DNA of 34,517 bases from Alphaproteobacteria bacterium (GTDB taxonomy: Bacteria; Pseudomonadota; Alphaproteobacteria; Rhodospirillales; Rhodospirillaceae), in assembly GCA_030432435.1 (NCBI GenBank), contig JAUIGX010000007.1, forward strand, positions 1-34,517, read 5' to 3'. The position numbers and the translations under genes were made by a program. Below the pieces are notes generated by a model. It was given only the letters and a program-made list of their open reading frames with translations, was not told where the DNA came from and made no database searches. Shown here piece after piece: positions 26,007-34,517 of the stretch (positions within the stretch are counted from its first letter, which is position 1; each line of letters opens with the position of its first letter).

Positions 26007-27605
26007 ATGCGTCGTCGCTCGGTAATTTATCTTCCGCTGGCCTTTTCTCTTGTGCTTGCCGCATGTTCCCAGGAGGAGCCGGAGACACAGGCTGCGCCCT
26101 ACGCGGTGGAAGAAGTTTCCCTTAGTCAGATTTCCGACGATCTAGGGGCTGGAAATACAACTTCCGTCGCCGTGACCGAAGCTTACATCGCGCGAATCAA
26201 AGCGCACGATGCTCCCTTAAACTCTGTTATTGCGATTGCACCGGATGCACTGGAGCAAGCTGCTGCATCAGACAAGCGGCGCGCAGATGGAAAGGCTCTG
26301 GGGCCACTAGATGGCATCCCGGTTTTACTCAAAGACAATATCGATGCCGTGGGCATGCCGACTACCGCAGGATCTTATTTGCTTGAAGAAAATATGCCCG
26401 CGCAAGATGCTGACGTTACGAAACACCTACGTGCTGCGGGTGTGGTTATCCTTGGAAAGGCGAACACCTCCCAGTGGGCAGGCTTTCGCACTACCAAGGG
26501 CTTGAATGGAAGTACGGTCGGCAAGGGGCCGCACAATCCTTACGACCACGCTCGAACGGCCTCGGGCTCAAGTTCGGGTTCCGGAATCGCCGCCGCTGTC
26601 AGTTTCGCTGCGGCGACAGTCGGAACCGATACGACCGGTTCGATTGTCAGCCCGTCCTCGCATAACGGCGTGGTCGGCATCAGGCCCACAGTCGCTCTTA
26701 TATCCCGCGACGGCATTGTTCCGGTCAGCCTGGAGATGGACACCTCGGGACCGATGGCACGTACGGTGAAAGACCTTGCCATGCTCCTGACGCCTATGGC
26801 TGGCTCTGACCCAGATGACCCGTGGTCGGCGGACGCCGACGCGCACAAGGCCGATTACGCAGCAGGACTAAGTGCTGATGCACTGAAAGGTGCACGCTTA
26901 GGCGTGGTTCGCAACACAGGTGGATATGACGAAAGAACGCAACCCGTGTTCGATGCAGCTCTTCAGGTGCTGGCGGCCCAAGGTGCTGAACTTGTCGAAC
27001 TTCCTGACGACACAATAGAAGATGTCAGCCAGGAGCTAAGGGCCATCATGGTCTACAATATTAAGGAGGACATGGCGGCCTACCTTGCTGACGCACCCGA
27101 AGTCGTCAAGGTTCGCACCATGGCCGATATTATTGAGTTCAATCGTACCGACCCGCGCGAAAGCATGTTGGACCAAGATCTTTTGGAAGCAGCTGAAGCT
27201 ACCACCGGTGGCCGCCAGAACCCCGAATTTGTAGAAGCTTTGGTATACGCGAAGAAGAGAGCAGGAGAAGACGGATACGGACGGGCGATACGGGAGCACG
27301 ATTTAGATGCTGTCGTGGCCCTTACCGCCGGTCCGGCCGGTCTCATCATTCCCGATGGTACGGCCAAAGACTTCGTCGCTTCGGTTCGTCCGAAAGGGGC
27401 AGTTCCTCCGTCGGTAAGCGGTAATGCGGCGGTGGCCGGGTATCCAAACCTTAGCGTGCCGATGGGGTTGGTGGATGGCTTGCCTGTCGGCTTATCCTTC
27501 GTTGGGCCGAAGTGGTCGGAACAAACACTGTTGTCTCTGGGGTATGCATACGAACAGGCGGCGCAAGCGCGTGTTCCGCCTCCACCACTTGGCCCGGCCA
27601 ACTAA
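26007..27605 (+). CDS. Amidase-signature family lipoprotein (paralog 1)
   Basis: Lipobox VLAAC+S; AS-family Lys (VLLKDNID), cis-Ser/GS-rich loop (ASGSSSGSG), nucleophile loop (GTDTTGSI). Confidence 0.95.
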   Translation: MRRRSVIYLPLAFSLVLAACSQEEPETQAAPYAVEEVSLSQISDDLGAGNTTSVAVTEAYIARIKAHDAPLNSVIAIAPDALEQAAASDKRRADGKALGPLDGIPVLLKDNIDAVGMPTTAGSYLLEENMPAQDADVTKHLRAAGVVILGKANTSQWAGFRTTKGLNGSTVGKGPHNPYDHARTASGSSSGSGIAAAVSFAAATVGTDTTGSIVSPSSHNGVVGIRPTVALISRDGIVPVSLEMDTSGPMARTVKDLAMLLTPMAGSDPDDPWSADADAHKADYAAGLSADALKGARLGVVRNTGGYDERTQPVFDAALQVLAAQGAELVELPDDTIEDVSQELRAIMVYNIKEDMAAYLADAPEVVKVRTMADIIEFNRTDPRESMLDQDLLEAAEATTGGRQNPEFVEALVYAKKRAGEDGYGRAIREHDLDAVVALTAGPAGLIIPDGTAKDFVASVRPKGAVPPSVSGNAAVAGYPNLSVPMGLVDGLPVGLSFVGPKWSEQTLLSLGYAYEQAAQARVPPPPLGPAN

Positions 27606-27636
27606 AGGCGTCGAGGGGACCAAAAGGGAAATGACC

Positions 27637-29250
27637 ATGTCACGCCGTCTTTTGGTTCATCTCCCGATTGCCTTAGTGATCTCTCTTGCGGCGTGTTCGG
27701 AAAACGAGCCGACCGCCGCTTCGGTGGCTACGCCTTATGAAGTGGAAGAGGTCACTCTCAGCCAAGTTGCAGATGATCTTGCCGCTGGAAAAGTCACCTC
27801 GGTCGAGGTTTCGAAAGCTTACATTGCGCGTATCGAAAAGTTCGATGGTCCTCTGAATTCTATCATCCTCGTTGCGCCGGATGCTCTAGAGCAGGCGGCT
27901 GCTTCCGACAAACGGCGAGCGAGCGGTGCCATACTCGGTCCGCTAGATGGTGTGCCTGTTCTTCTTAAGGATAATATCGATGCGCTTGGGATGCCGACGA
28001 CCGCCGGGTCCTATGCGCTGGAGGCCAACTATCCTGCTCAGGATTCTGAGGTTGCAAGACGGTTGCGAGCGGCCGGCACGGTCATTCTCGGGAAGACCAA
28101 TTTAGATCAGTTCGCCGGATTTCGCACAACGGCATCGTTCAGTAGCAGCACCGTCGGCGGCGGGGCGCATAACCCATACAATCTAGACAATTCCACCTGT
28201 GGGTCGAGTTCGGGTTCTGGTGTTGCCGGTGCGGTTAGCTTTGCTGCCGGCACAATTGGCAGTGAAACTGATGGGTCGGTTGTTTGTCCTTCGTCGACGA
28301 ACGGGCTTGTCGGTATCAAGCCGACGATTGCATTGGTTTCCCGGCGCGGTGTGGTGCCTATCAGCCATACTCAAGACAGCACCGGGCCGATGACGCGTAC
28401 CGTCAAGGATGCAGCCATGTTGCTCACGGTGATGGCGGGGAGTGACCCCGGAGATCCGCAATCCGCTGAAGCCGATGGTCACAAAACGAACTATGTTTCG
28501 GGACTGGACGCGGGATCGTTGAAGGGTGTGCGGTTGGGCGTCCTTCGCGGTACGCAGGGGTATTCCGAGACGACCCAACCGGTGTTTGATGCGGCGCTTG
28601 ATGTGCTGAGGACGCAAGGTGCGGAACTGGTAGAGGTGCCGCAAGAGTTGCTCGAAGACTTGAGTCAGGAGCAATTGACTGTCCTGTTCTACGATTTCAA
28701 GCAGGATCTAAATGCATATCTTGCGGGAACGCCGCCAGAGGTGAAAACGCGTTCCCTGACAGATCTCATGGAGTTTAATCGTACCGACCCGCGTGAGAGC
28801 ATGCACGGTCAGGAGATTTTCGAAACGGCCTCAGCGACTAAAGGCTTCGGCGAATCCGAATATAAAGAAGCGCGGGCCACTGGTCTGCGCAAAGCCCGTG
28901 ATGAAGGTATCGACAAGTGGCTCTCGGATTTTAACGTGCAGGCAGTGCTTGCGCTTACAAAGGGCCCGGGGGAAGCGATTCCCCCTGACGGAATTGTGCC
29001 GGAGCATTCGGTGATTCTGCGTGAAGAGAAGGGCGCCAAGCCGCCGCATGCAACCACCTACGCCTCAATTGCAGGTTATCCAATACTGACAGTGCCTATG
29101 GGATTGGTGGACGGTATGCCGGTAGGGTTGTCGTTCATCGGTCCCGCTTGGTCAGAGCAGATGCTTCTCTCGTTCGGCTATGCGTATGAGCAAGCATCGC
29201 ATATGCGCGTTCCACCAGCGGCATACAAGCAGGCGGTGACGAGTCAATAA
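27637..29250 (+). CDS. Amidase-signature family lipoprotein (paralog 2)
   Basis: ORF 27424..29250; start taken as ATG 27637 (MSRRLLVHLPIALVISLAACSENEP), 27631 is the alternative. VLLKDNID, TCGSSSGSG, GSETDGSV. Confidence 0.94.
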   Translation: MSRRLLVHLPIALVISLAACSENEPTAASVATPYEVEEVTLSQVADDLAAGKVTSVEVSKAYIARIEKFDGPLNSIILVAPDALEQAAASDKRRASGAILGPLDGVPVLLKDNIDALGMPTTAGSYALEANYPAQDSEVARRLRAAGTVILGKTNLDQFAGFRTTASFSSSTVGGGAHNPYNLDNSTCGSSSGSGVAGAVSFAAGTIGSETDGSVVCPSSTNGLVGIKPTIALVSRRGVVPISHTQDSTGPMTRTVKDAAMLLTVMAGSDPGDPQSAEADGHKTNYVSGLDAGSLKGVRLGVLRGTQGYSETTQPVFDAALDVLRTQGAELVEVPQELLEDLSQEQLTVLFYDFKQDLNAYLAGTPPEVKTRSLTDLMEFNRTDPRESMHGQEIFETASATKGFGESEYKEARATGLRKARDEGIDKWLSDFNVQAVLALTKGPGEAIPPDGIVPEHSVILREEKGAKPPHATTYASIAGYPILTVPMGLVDGMPVGLSFIGPAWSEQMLLSFGYAYEQASHMRVPPAAYKQAVTSQ

Positions 29251-29288
29251 CGTAATAATTTGAGTTATTCGCACTTGGGGGTGTGGCA

Positions 29289-30890
29289 ATGATAAATCGT
29301 ATATTGATCTGCTTTGGCTTGATCCTTTCACTCTCGCTTGCCGCGTGCTCCGAGGCCGAACCACCTCCCGCGCCTTACATGGTCGAGGACGTTCCGTTGT
29401 CTCAGATATCTGCAGACTTGGCGGCGGGTAAAACAACATCAGTTGAAGTTACCAATGCGTACATTGAGCGCATCAACACTTATGACGATGCATTGAATTC
29501 CGTCATCATGATTGCGCCTAACGCTCTTGAGCAAGCTTCTGCATCTGATACGCGCCGCGCCGCAGGGCAAGCACTGGGGCCACTTGACGGTATTCCCGTT
29601 CTTCTCAAGGACAATATCGATGCAGTCGGGATGCCGACAACAGCCGGTTCTTATGCCATGCTCGAAAACTTTCCTGCGCGAGACTCTGAAGTCGCTAAAA
29701 GATTGAAGGCTGCGGGGGCTGTTATTCTCGGCAAAGCCAATACATCGCAATGGGCGGGGTTACGTACAACAGCGGCGTTTGCGGGAAGCACCGTCGGCGG
29801 CGGAACGCGCAATCCATATGATTTAGATCGCACGGCTGCCGGATCAAGTAACGGCTCAGGTATCGCCAGCGCGGCTAGCTTGGCTGCGGCCACTGTGGGT
29901 ACTGACACAACGGGCTCTATCATGGGGCCATCGTCGATCATGGGGCTCGTTGGAATGCGGCCCTCGATGGCACTTATTTCGCGGCGCGGCATTGTGCCGG
30001 TCAGTCTCACCCAGGATACCGCAGGTCCCATGACACGCACCGTTACGGACTTTGCGATGATGCTCAATGCTATGGCGGGTTCGGACCCTGGCGATCCATG
30101 GTCGAAAGATGCCGATGCGAACAAGGCCGACTATGTGGCCGGGTTGAGTACGGGGGCGTTGCAAGGTGTGCGACTAGGTGTATTCCGCAATACAGGTAGC
30201 GTCAACGAAGACACCCTTCCTTTGTTTGAAGAGGCGCTTCAGGTGTTGACGGCGCAGGGTGCTGAGCTAGTCGAACTTCCTGATGATGTGCTGGAAGACA
30301 CTAGTCAGGAACAGCGGCTCATCATGTATTACGACATTAAGGAAGATATGGCGGCGTATCTTGCAAATGCACCTGAAGCTGTGAAGATTCGCACTCTTGC
30401 CGACATTATAGAGTTCAACGAAACCGATCCGCGCGAAAATATCCACGGCCAGGAACACCTGGACGCTGCGATGGCGCTGGAAGGTGGGCGACAGAACCCT
30501 GAATATCAAAAAATTCTAGAGTACGCGCAGCGCCGGGCCGGGCCGGAAGGTTATGGCAAGGCTTTCGAGGACTATGGTGTGAGTGCTCTTGTCACCGTTA
30601 CTCGGGGCCCGGCAAGTTTGCTGGAACCTGATGGAACCGTAAGCGGCGGCGCAGCGCTTGAACGGCCAAAAGGTTCTCGACCCCCGTCGATCAGCGGAAA
30701 TGCGGCGCTTGCCGGGTATCCTAACCTGTCGGTGCCCATGGGAAATGTTGAGGGACTGCCCATCGGCCTTTCTTTTGTAGGGCCGAAGTGGTCGGAGAAG
30801 GATTTGATTGCATTTGGCTACGCCTACGAACAGGCCTCGCAGAAACGCACACCTCCAAAAGTATACAAGCAATTTTCAAAAGGCCAGTAA
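29289..30890 (+). CDS. Amidase-signature family lipoprotein (paralog 3)
   Basis: Start ATG 29289 (GTG 29283 alternative); lipobox SLAACSEAEPP; VLLKDNID, AAGSSNGSG, GTDTTGSI. Confidence 0.95.
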   Translation: MINRILICFGLILSLSLAACSEAEPPPAPYMVEDVPLSQISADLAAGKTTSVEVTNAYIERINTYDDALNSVIMIAPNALEQASASDTRRAAGQALGPLDGIPVLLKDNIDAVGMPTTAGSYAMLENFPARDSEVAKRLKAAGAVILGKANTSQWAGLRTTAAFAGSTVGGGTRNPYDLDRTAAGSSNGSGIASAASLAAATVGTDTTGSIMGPSSIMGLVGMRPSMALISRRGIVPVSLTQDTAGPMTRTVTDFAMMLNAMAGSDPGDPWSKDADANKADYVAGLSTGALQGVRLGVFRNTGSVNEDTLPLFEEALQVLTAQGAELVELPDDVLEDTSQEQRLIMYYDIKEDMAAYLANAPEAVKIRTLADIIEFNETDPRENIHGQEHLDAAMALEGGRQNPEYQKILEYAQRRAGPEGYGKAFEDYGVSALVTVTRGPASLLEPDGTVSGGAALERPKGSRPPSISGNAALAGYPNLSVPMGNVEGLPIGLSFVGPKWSEKDLIAFGYAYEQASQKRTPPKVYKQFSKGQ

Positions 30891-30927
30891 GGGCTTTCGA
30901 TTCAACATATACACGGGGAACACTACT

Positions 30928-32532
30928 ATGTCGTACCGCACTTTGATGACGAGCTTTGCAGTGGTTTGTTCGATCGGACTTGCCGCATGCTCGAAAGACG
31001 AACCGCCGCCGACCCCCTACTCAGTAGAAGAGGTTCCGCTCTCGCAAATATCAGCGGATCTCGCGTCTGGCAAAACCACCTCGGCGGAAATAACTCAGGG
31101 TTACATCCACCGCATTGAAACCATGGACGGGCCTCTCAACGGCGTCATCATGGTTGCGCCGGATGCGCTCGAACAAGCGGCTGCGTCTGATGCGCGCCGC
31201 GCGGCGGGACAGGCGATTGGCCCGCTGGACGGCGTGCCGATCCTCTTTAAGGACAATCATGATGCGGTCGGTATGCCGACGACAGCCGGCTCGTATGCTC
31301 TTGAAGAAAATTACCCTGCGGTGGATTCCGAAGTTGTAAAGCGCCTGCGCGCCGCGGGTGCAGTGATATTGGGGAAGGCCAATACTTCGCAGTTTGCTGG
31401 CTTTCGCAATGCAGCCTCTTTGAACGGAAGCACGCTCGGGGGAAGTACGCATAATCCCTACGATGTGACGCGTTCAGCGGCGGGTTCCAGCAACGGCTCT
31501 GGTATTGCTGCAGCCATGAGCTTCGCAGCCGGTGCCGTCGGTACGGAGACGGGAGGATCTATTGTTGGCCCCTCTAACGTCAACGGTGTTGTTGGCATGA
31601 AGCCGACTATCGCTCTCGTTTCTCGGCGGGGAATTGTACCCATCAGTCTGACTCAGGATTCTGCCGGCCCGATGGCACGGACGGTAAGGGATGTCGCCAT
31701 GATGCTGAACGTTATGGCCGGTACCGATCCGGGCGACCCCTGGTCGGCAGATTCGGATGCGAACAAAAAAGACTATGTGGCTGCTCTTAGCGATACGGCA
31801 CTGCAAGGTAAGCGGATTGGCGTACTCCAGGCCTACGGCAACACGGCCGACGTGACGAGGCAGGTGTTCGATGCGGCTCTGGAAACGCTTAAAGCTCAGG
31901 GTGCTGAGCTAGTAGATATTCCGGCGGACGCCATAGTCGATAGCCGGCCTGAAATGCGGGTGATCTTGTTGCATGATTTCAAAGAAGATCTGAACAACTA
32001 CTTTGCGACTATGCCGGATACGGTGCCTGTGAGAACCCTTGCCGATCTTATAGAGTTCAGCAAGACCGATCCCCGTGAAAGCATGCACACCATGGACCTC
32101 TTCGAAGATTCGGAGGCGACCGAGGGTGGCCGTCAGAACCCCGCCTATATAGAGGCTCTCGCGGCAGGCAAGCGCATGACCCAGGAAGAGGGCATCGACG
32201 GAATTTTGAGTGAATACAATGTTGCTGCGATCGTTACTCCGACAGGCGGTCCTGCGGGCGTTATTCCGCCGGACGGTACGCCGGGTCCTGGCCCCATTCC
32301 AGCTGAGCGCGATCTGGTTCCGCCCTCACTTACCGCCACCGCGGCCGTCGCAGGGTATCCGATTATTTCGGTTCCCATGGGACTCGTCGATGGGTTGCCG
32401 GTTGGATTGTCGTTTGTGGGAACAGCTTGGTCCGAGGGTCCGCTGCTATCTCTAGCGTACGACTACGAGCAAGCCTCTCAAGCGCGCGTACCGCCGCCAA
32501 GGGCGTTGGCAGATGCGGCTACAGTTAACTAA
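30928..32532 (+). CDS. Amidase-signature family lipoprotein (paralog 4)
   Basis: ORF 30808..32532; start at ATG 30928 (MSYRTLMTSFAVVCSIGLAACSKDEPPP); ILFKDNHD, AAGSSNGSG, GTETGGSI. Confidence 0.95.
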   Translation: MSYRTLMTSFAVVCSIGLAACSKDEPPPTPYSVEEVPLSQISADLASGKTTSAEITQGYIHRIETMDGPLNGVIMVAPDALEQAAASDARRAAGQAIGPLDGVPILFKDNHDAVGMPTTAGSYALEENYPAVDSEVVKRLRAAGAVILGKANTSQFAGFRNAASLNGSTLGGSTHNPYDVTRSAAGSSNGSGIAAAMSFAAGAVGTETGGSIVGPSNVNGVVGMKPTIALVSRRGIVPISLTQDSAGPMARTVRDVAMMLNVMAGTDPGDPWSADSDANKKDYVAALSDTALQGKRIGVLQAYGNTADVTRQVFDAALETLKAQGAELVDIPADAIVDSRPEMRVILLHDFKEDLNNYFATMPDTVPVRTLADLIEFSKTDPRESMHTMDLFEDSEATEGGRQNPAYIEALAAGKRMTQEEGIDGILSEYNVAAIVTPTGGPAGVIPPDGTPGPGPIPAERDLVPPSLTATAAVAGYPIISVPMGLVDGLPVGLSFVGTAWSEGPLLSLAYDYEQASQARVPPPRALADAATVN

Positions 32533-32599
32533 GGGCGTTTGAGGTTGGTCCCTTCTTTGCTTCGTGCGGAGGAGGGGCTGCAGCAGAGAGGGCGTAATA

Positions 32600-32722
32600 A
32601 TGCATTGTAGATTTCGGATGATTAAACTGGCCTTGGCCGCATCCGTACCGCTTGTTGCATGCTCTAAAGAAGGCTTGGGCACACCCTAGGCAGTAGAGGA
32701 GGCGCCGCTTTCCCAAATTTGA
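32600..32722 (+). pseudogene. Decayed N-terminal remnant of a lipoprotein amidase paralog
   Basis: Reads MHCRFRMIKLALAASVPLVACSKEGLGTP*AVEEAPLSQI*. This parallels paralog 4 (ACSKDEPPPTPYSVEEVPLSQIS): CCC TAC -> CCC TAG and ATA TCA -> ATT TGA account for both stops. Confidence 0.8.
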
Positions 32723-32758
32723 AAGTCGGTGCCGCAATTTGAGTAAGGAGGCTGGGTA

Positions 32759-34363
32759 ATGGCTAGGCCTATGGTCATCAACTGTATTTTCGCGTTTGCT
32801 CTTGTATTGTTCGGAGCGCCGTCGATTGCGTCAGCCAAGTCAATTGACTTCGACAAAGCAACTATTGCGGAGCTAAATGCTGCGTTTGAAGCTGGTACGC
32901 TGACTGCTGAAAAATTAGTTGAGCTATGCCTCGAACGCATACAAGCTTTTGACCGCCAAGGGCCAAAACTTCATGCGGTGATTTCGCTTAATCCGAACGC
33001 GCTAGAGATTGCACGTGCGCTCGATGCGGAACGCGCGGCAAAGGGGCCACGATCACCGCTTCACGGCATTCCCGTCGTTCTGAAAGACAACTTCGATACG
33101 GTTGATATGCCGACGACCGGCGGGTCGGTTCTTTTAGAAGGGTCGATGGCGCCAGACGACGCGTTTATGGTGAAGAAACTACGCGAGTCCGGCGCTATTA
33201 TTCTGGCGAAGGTCAATTTGGGCGAATTTGCCAATGGATCCCAGAGTTCTCTTGGCGGCCAGTCACTCAATCCTCATGATTTAACCCGTACACCGTTGGG
33301 GTCGTCCGGGGGCACAGGCGTCGCCATCGCGGCAGGTTACGCGCCACTGGGGTTGGGCACGGATACAGGCGGGTCAATTCGCAGTCCCTCGACGGTCAAC
33401 GGCATTGTAGGGCTTAAGCCGACCCATGGATTGGTGAGCCGTGATGGAATTATCCCGCTTTCGCTGAGCCTCGATACCGGTGGGCCCATGACGCGTAGCG
33501 TTTATGACGCAGCGGTCTCTCTCGGCGTCATGACGGGAGTGGATCCGGCTGATCCGGCGACCAACAAGAGCAAAGGAAAGCTTCACAAAGACTATACGCA
33601 ATTCCTCGACGCGGGCGCCCTGAAAGGTGCGCGCATAGGTGTTGCCAGAGACTTTATGGGCGCCGATCCGGATGTGGATTGGGTGATTGAATCCGCTCTA
33701 AAGGCCATGGAGAAGGCCGGGGCAACACTTGTCGAAGTGCGGTACCCTAAGTGGTTTCTCGACTCCCACTCGCCGGCATTGTTCACGCTGTATCCGATGG
33801 AATTTGCAGTTCAGATCGGTGATTACCTGAAGACGACAGCCCCTCAGTATCCAAAGAACCTCGATGAACTCATCGAGCGTGCATACGAATATACGAGCCT
33901 GGGGGCAGATGGAGCAGGTCCGAACCCAGAGCGCTGGACTTTCTTTTTGCGTGAGCAATCTAGCGGTCAGTTGACGGACCCTGGCTATATCGCTTTGCGC
34001 GACTACTTCATGCCCATGACAGTTTCGCTTGTGGAAGGCATGTTTGCACAAAATAATCTGGACGCCATGGTGTACCCAACGCGCATGAATCGCCCCGCGC
34101 AAATTGCAGCGCCGCCGGGGCCTGCGCTCGGAACAGGTATCTCGCCTCGAAACATCGCCAATTTGACAGGCTTCCCTGACCTGGTTGTTCCGGCCGGTTT
34201 CACAACCGATGACTTGCCCGTGGGAATTTCGTTTCTGGGCACGGCGTTTAGTGAGCCAAAGATCCTAGCGCTTGGATATAGCTTTGAACAAGCCACGCGG
34301 GCTTTGCGACGTCCCGTAAATGCGCCTGCGCTGCCAGGTGGAATAATCGAGGTGCCTGAGTAA
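32759..34363 (+). CDS. Amidase-signature family protein with cleavable signal peptide (paralog 5)
   Basis: Signal peptide ending ASA-K; VVLKDNFD, LGSSGGTG, GTDTGGSIRSPS; good RBS (TAAGGAGG) upstream. Confidence 0.95.
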   Translation: MARPMVINCIFAFALVLFGAPSIASAKSIDFDKATIAELNAAFEAGTLTAEKLVELCLERIQAFDRQGPKLHAVISLNPNALEIARALDAERAAKGPRSPLHGIPVVLKDNFDTVDMPTTGGSVLLEGSMAPDDAFMVKKLRESGAIILAKVNLGEFANGSQSSLGGQSLNPHDLTRTPLGSSGGTGVAIAAGYAPLGLGTDTGGSIRSPSTVNGIVGLKPTHGLVSRDGIIPLSLSLDTGGPMTRSVYDAAVSLGVMTGVDPADPATNKSKGKLHKDYTQFLDAGALKGARIGVARDFMGADPDVDWVIESALKAMEKAGATLVEVRYPKWFLDSHSPALFTLYPMEFAVQIGDYLKTTAPQYPKNLDELIERAYEYTSLGADGAGPNPERWTFFLREQSSGQLTDPGYIALRDYFMPMTVSLVEGMFAQNNLDAMVYPTRMNRPAQIAAPPGPALGTGISPRNIANLTGFPDLVVPAGFTTDDLPVGISFLGTAFSEPKILALGYSFEQATRALRRPVNAPALPGGIIEVPE

Positions 34364-34409
34364 TCTGAAATCGAAATAAATTTTTGTATTTTTTAGCGAG
34401 GACTGCGTC

Positions 34410-34517
34410 ATGGTTAAATGCGCTGCGAGTAGAGTTATATCAACCTTTGTTTTTGCCGCCTTTCTAGCAGCCACGCCTCCGGCCTCGGCTAAGGAAATCA
34501 ACTTTGATCAGGCAACA
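34410..34517 (+). CDS. 5' fragment of a further amidase paralog, truncated by the window edge
   Basis: ATG at 34410 reads MVKCAASRVISTFVFAAFLAATPPASAKEINFDQAT without a stop; matches the paralog 5 N-terminus ...PSIASAKSIDFDKAT. GCGAGGA upstream. Confidence 0.8.
   Translation, partial: MVKCAASRVISTFVFAAFLAATPPASAKEINFDQAT

Noticed and set aside
27424-27636. N-terminal extension of amidase paralog 2 overlapping paralog 1
   Set aside because: Same reasoning; lipoprotein leader begins at 27631/27637 and the extension overlaps the conserved paralog 1 C-terminus.
30808-30927. N-terminal extension of amidase paralog 4 overlapping paralog 3
   Set aside because: The extension is out-of-frame shadow of paralog 3; the lipoprotein leader begins at ATG 30928.
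1-34517. CRISPR array, tRNA/rRNA genes, IS elements or prophage
   Set aside because: No regularly spaced direct repeats, no cloverleaf or rRNA signatures recognised, and no transposase, integrase or phage structural ORFs on either strand.

Overview
The window looks like a proteobacterial (probably alphaproteobacterial) accessory/secretion region. On the - strand at the left are a secreted metal-dependent amidohydrolase, a TRAP-type solute-binding protein and a small TPR protein. The rest is almost entirely + strand. It holds a large lipoprotein made of two ~420-aa tandem repeats, a TonB-dependent receptor (TBDR), and a compact type II secretion operon gspC-D-E-F-G-H-I-J-K-L-M-N that ends in an unknown lipoprotein. 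A ~720-bp non-coding region rich in inverted repeats follows. Next come a second TBDR and a tandem array of amidase-signature (AS) family enzymes: four complete lipoprotein amidases, a decayed amidase leader remnant, one complete periplasmic-type amidase, and the first 36 codons of another paralog at the window edge. The strongest candidate for an undescribed system is a TBDR plus multi-paralog exported amidase locus beside a T2SS that has its own lipoprotein/TBDR pair. No tRNA, rRNA, CRISPR array, transposase or phage genes were recognised. All family calls come from reading motifs in the translations; no database search was run.
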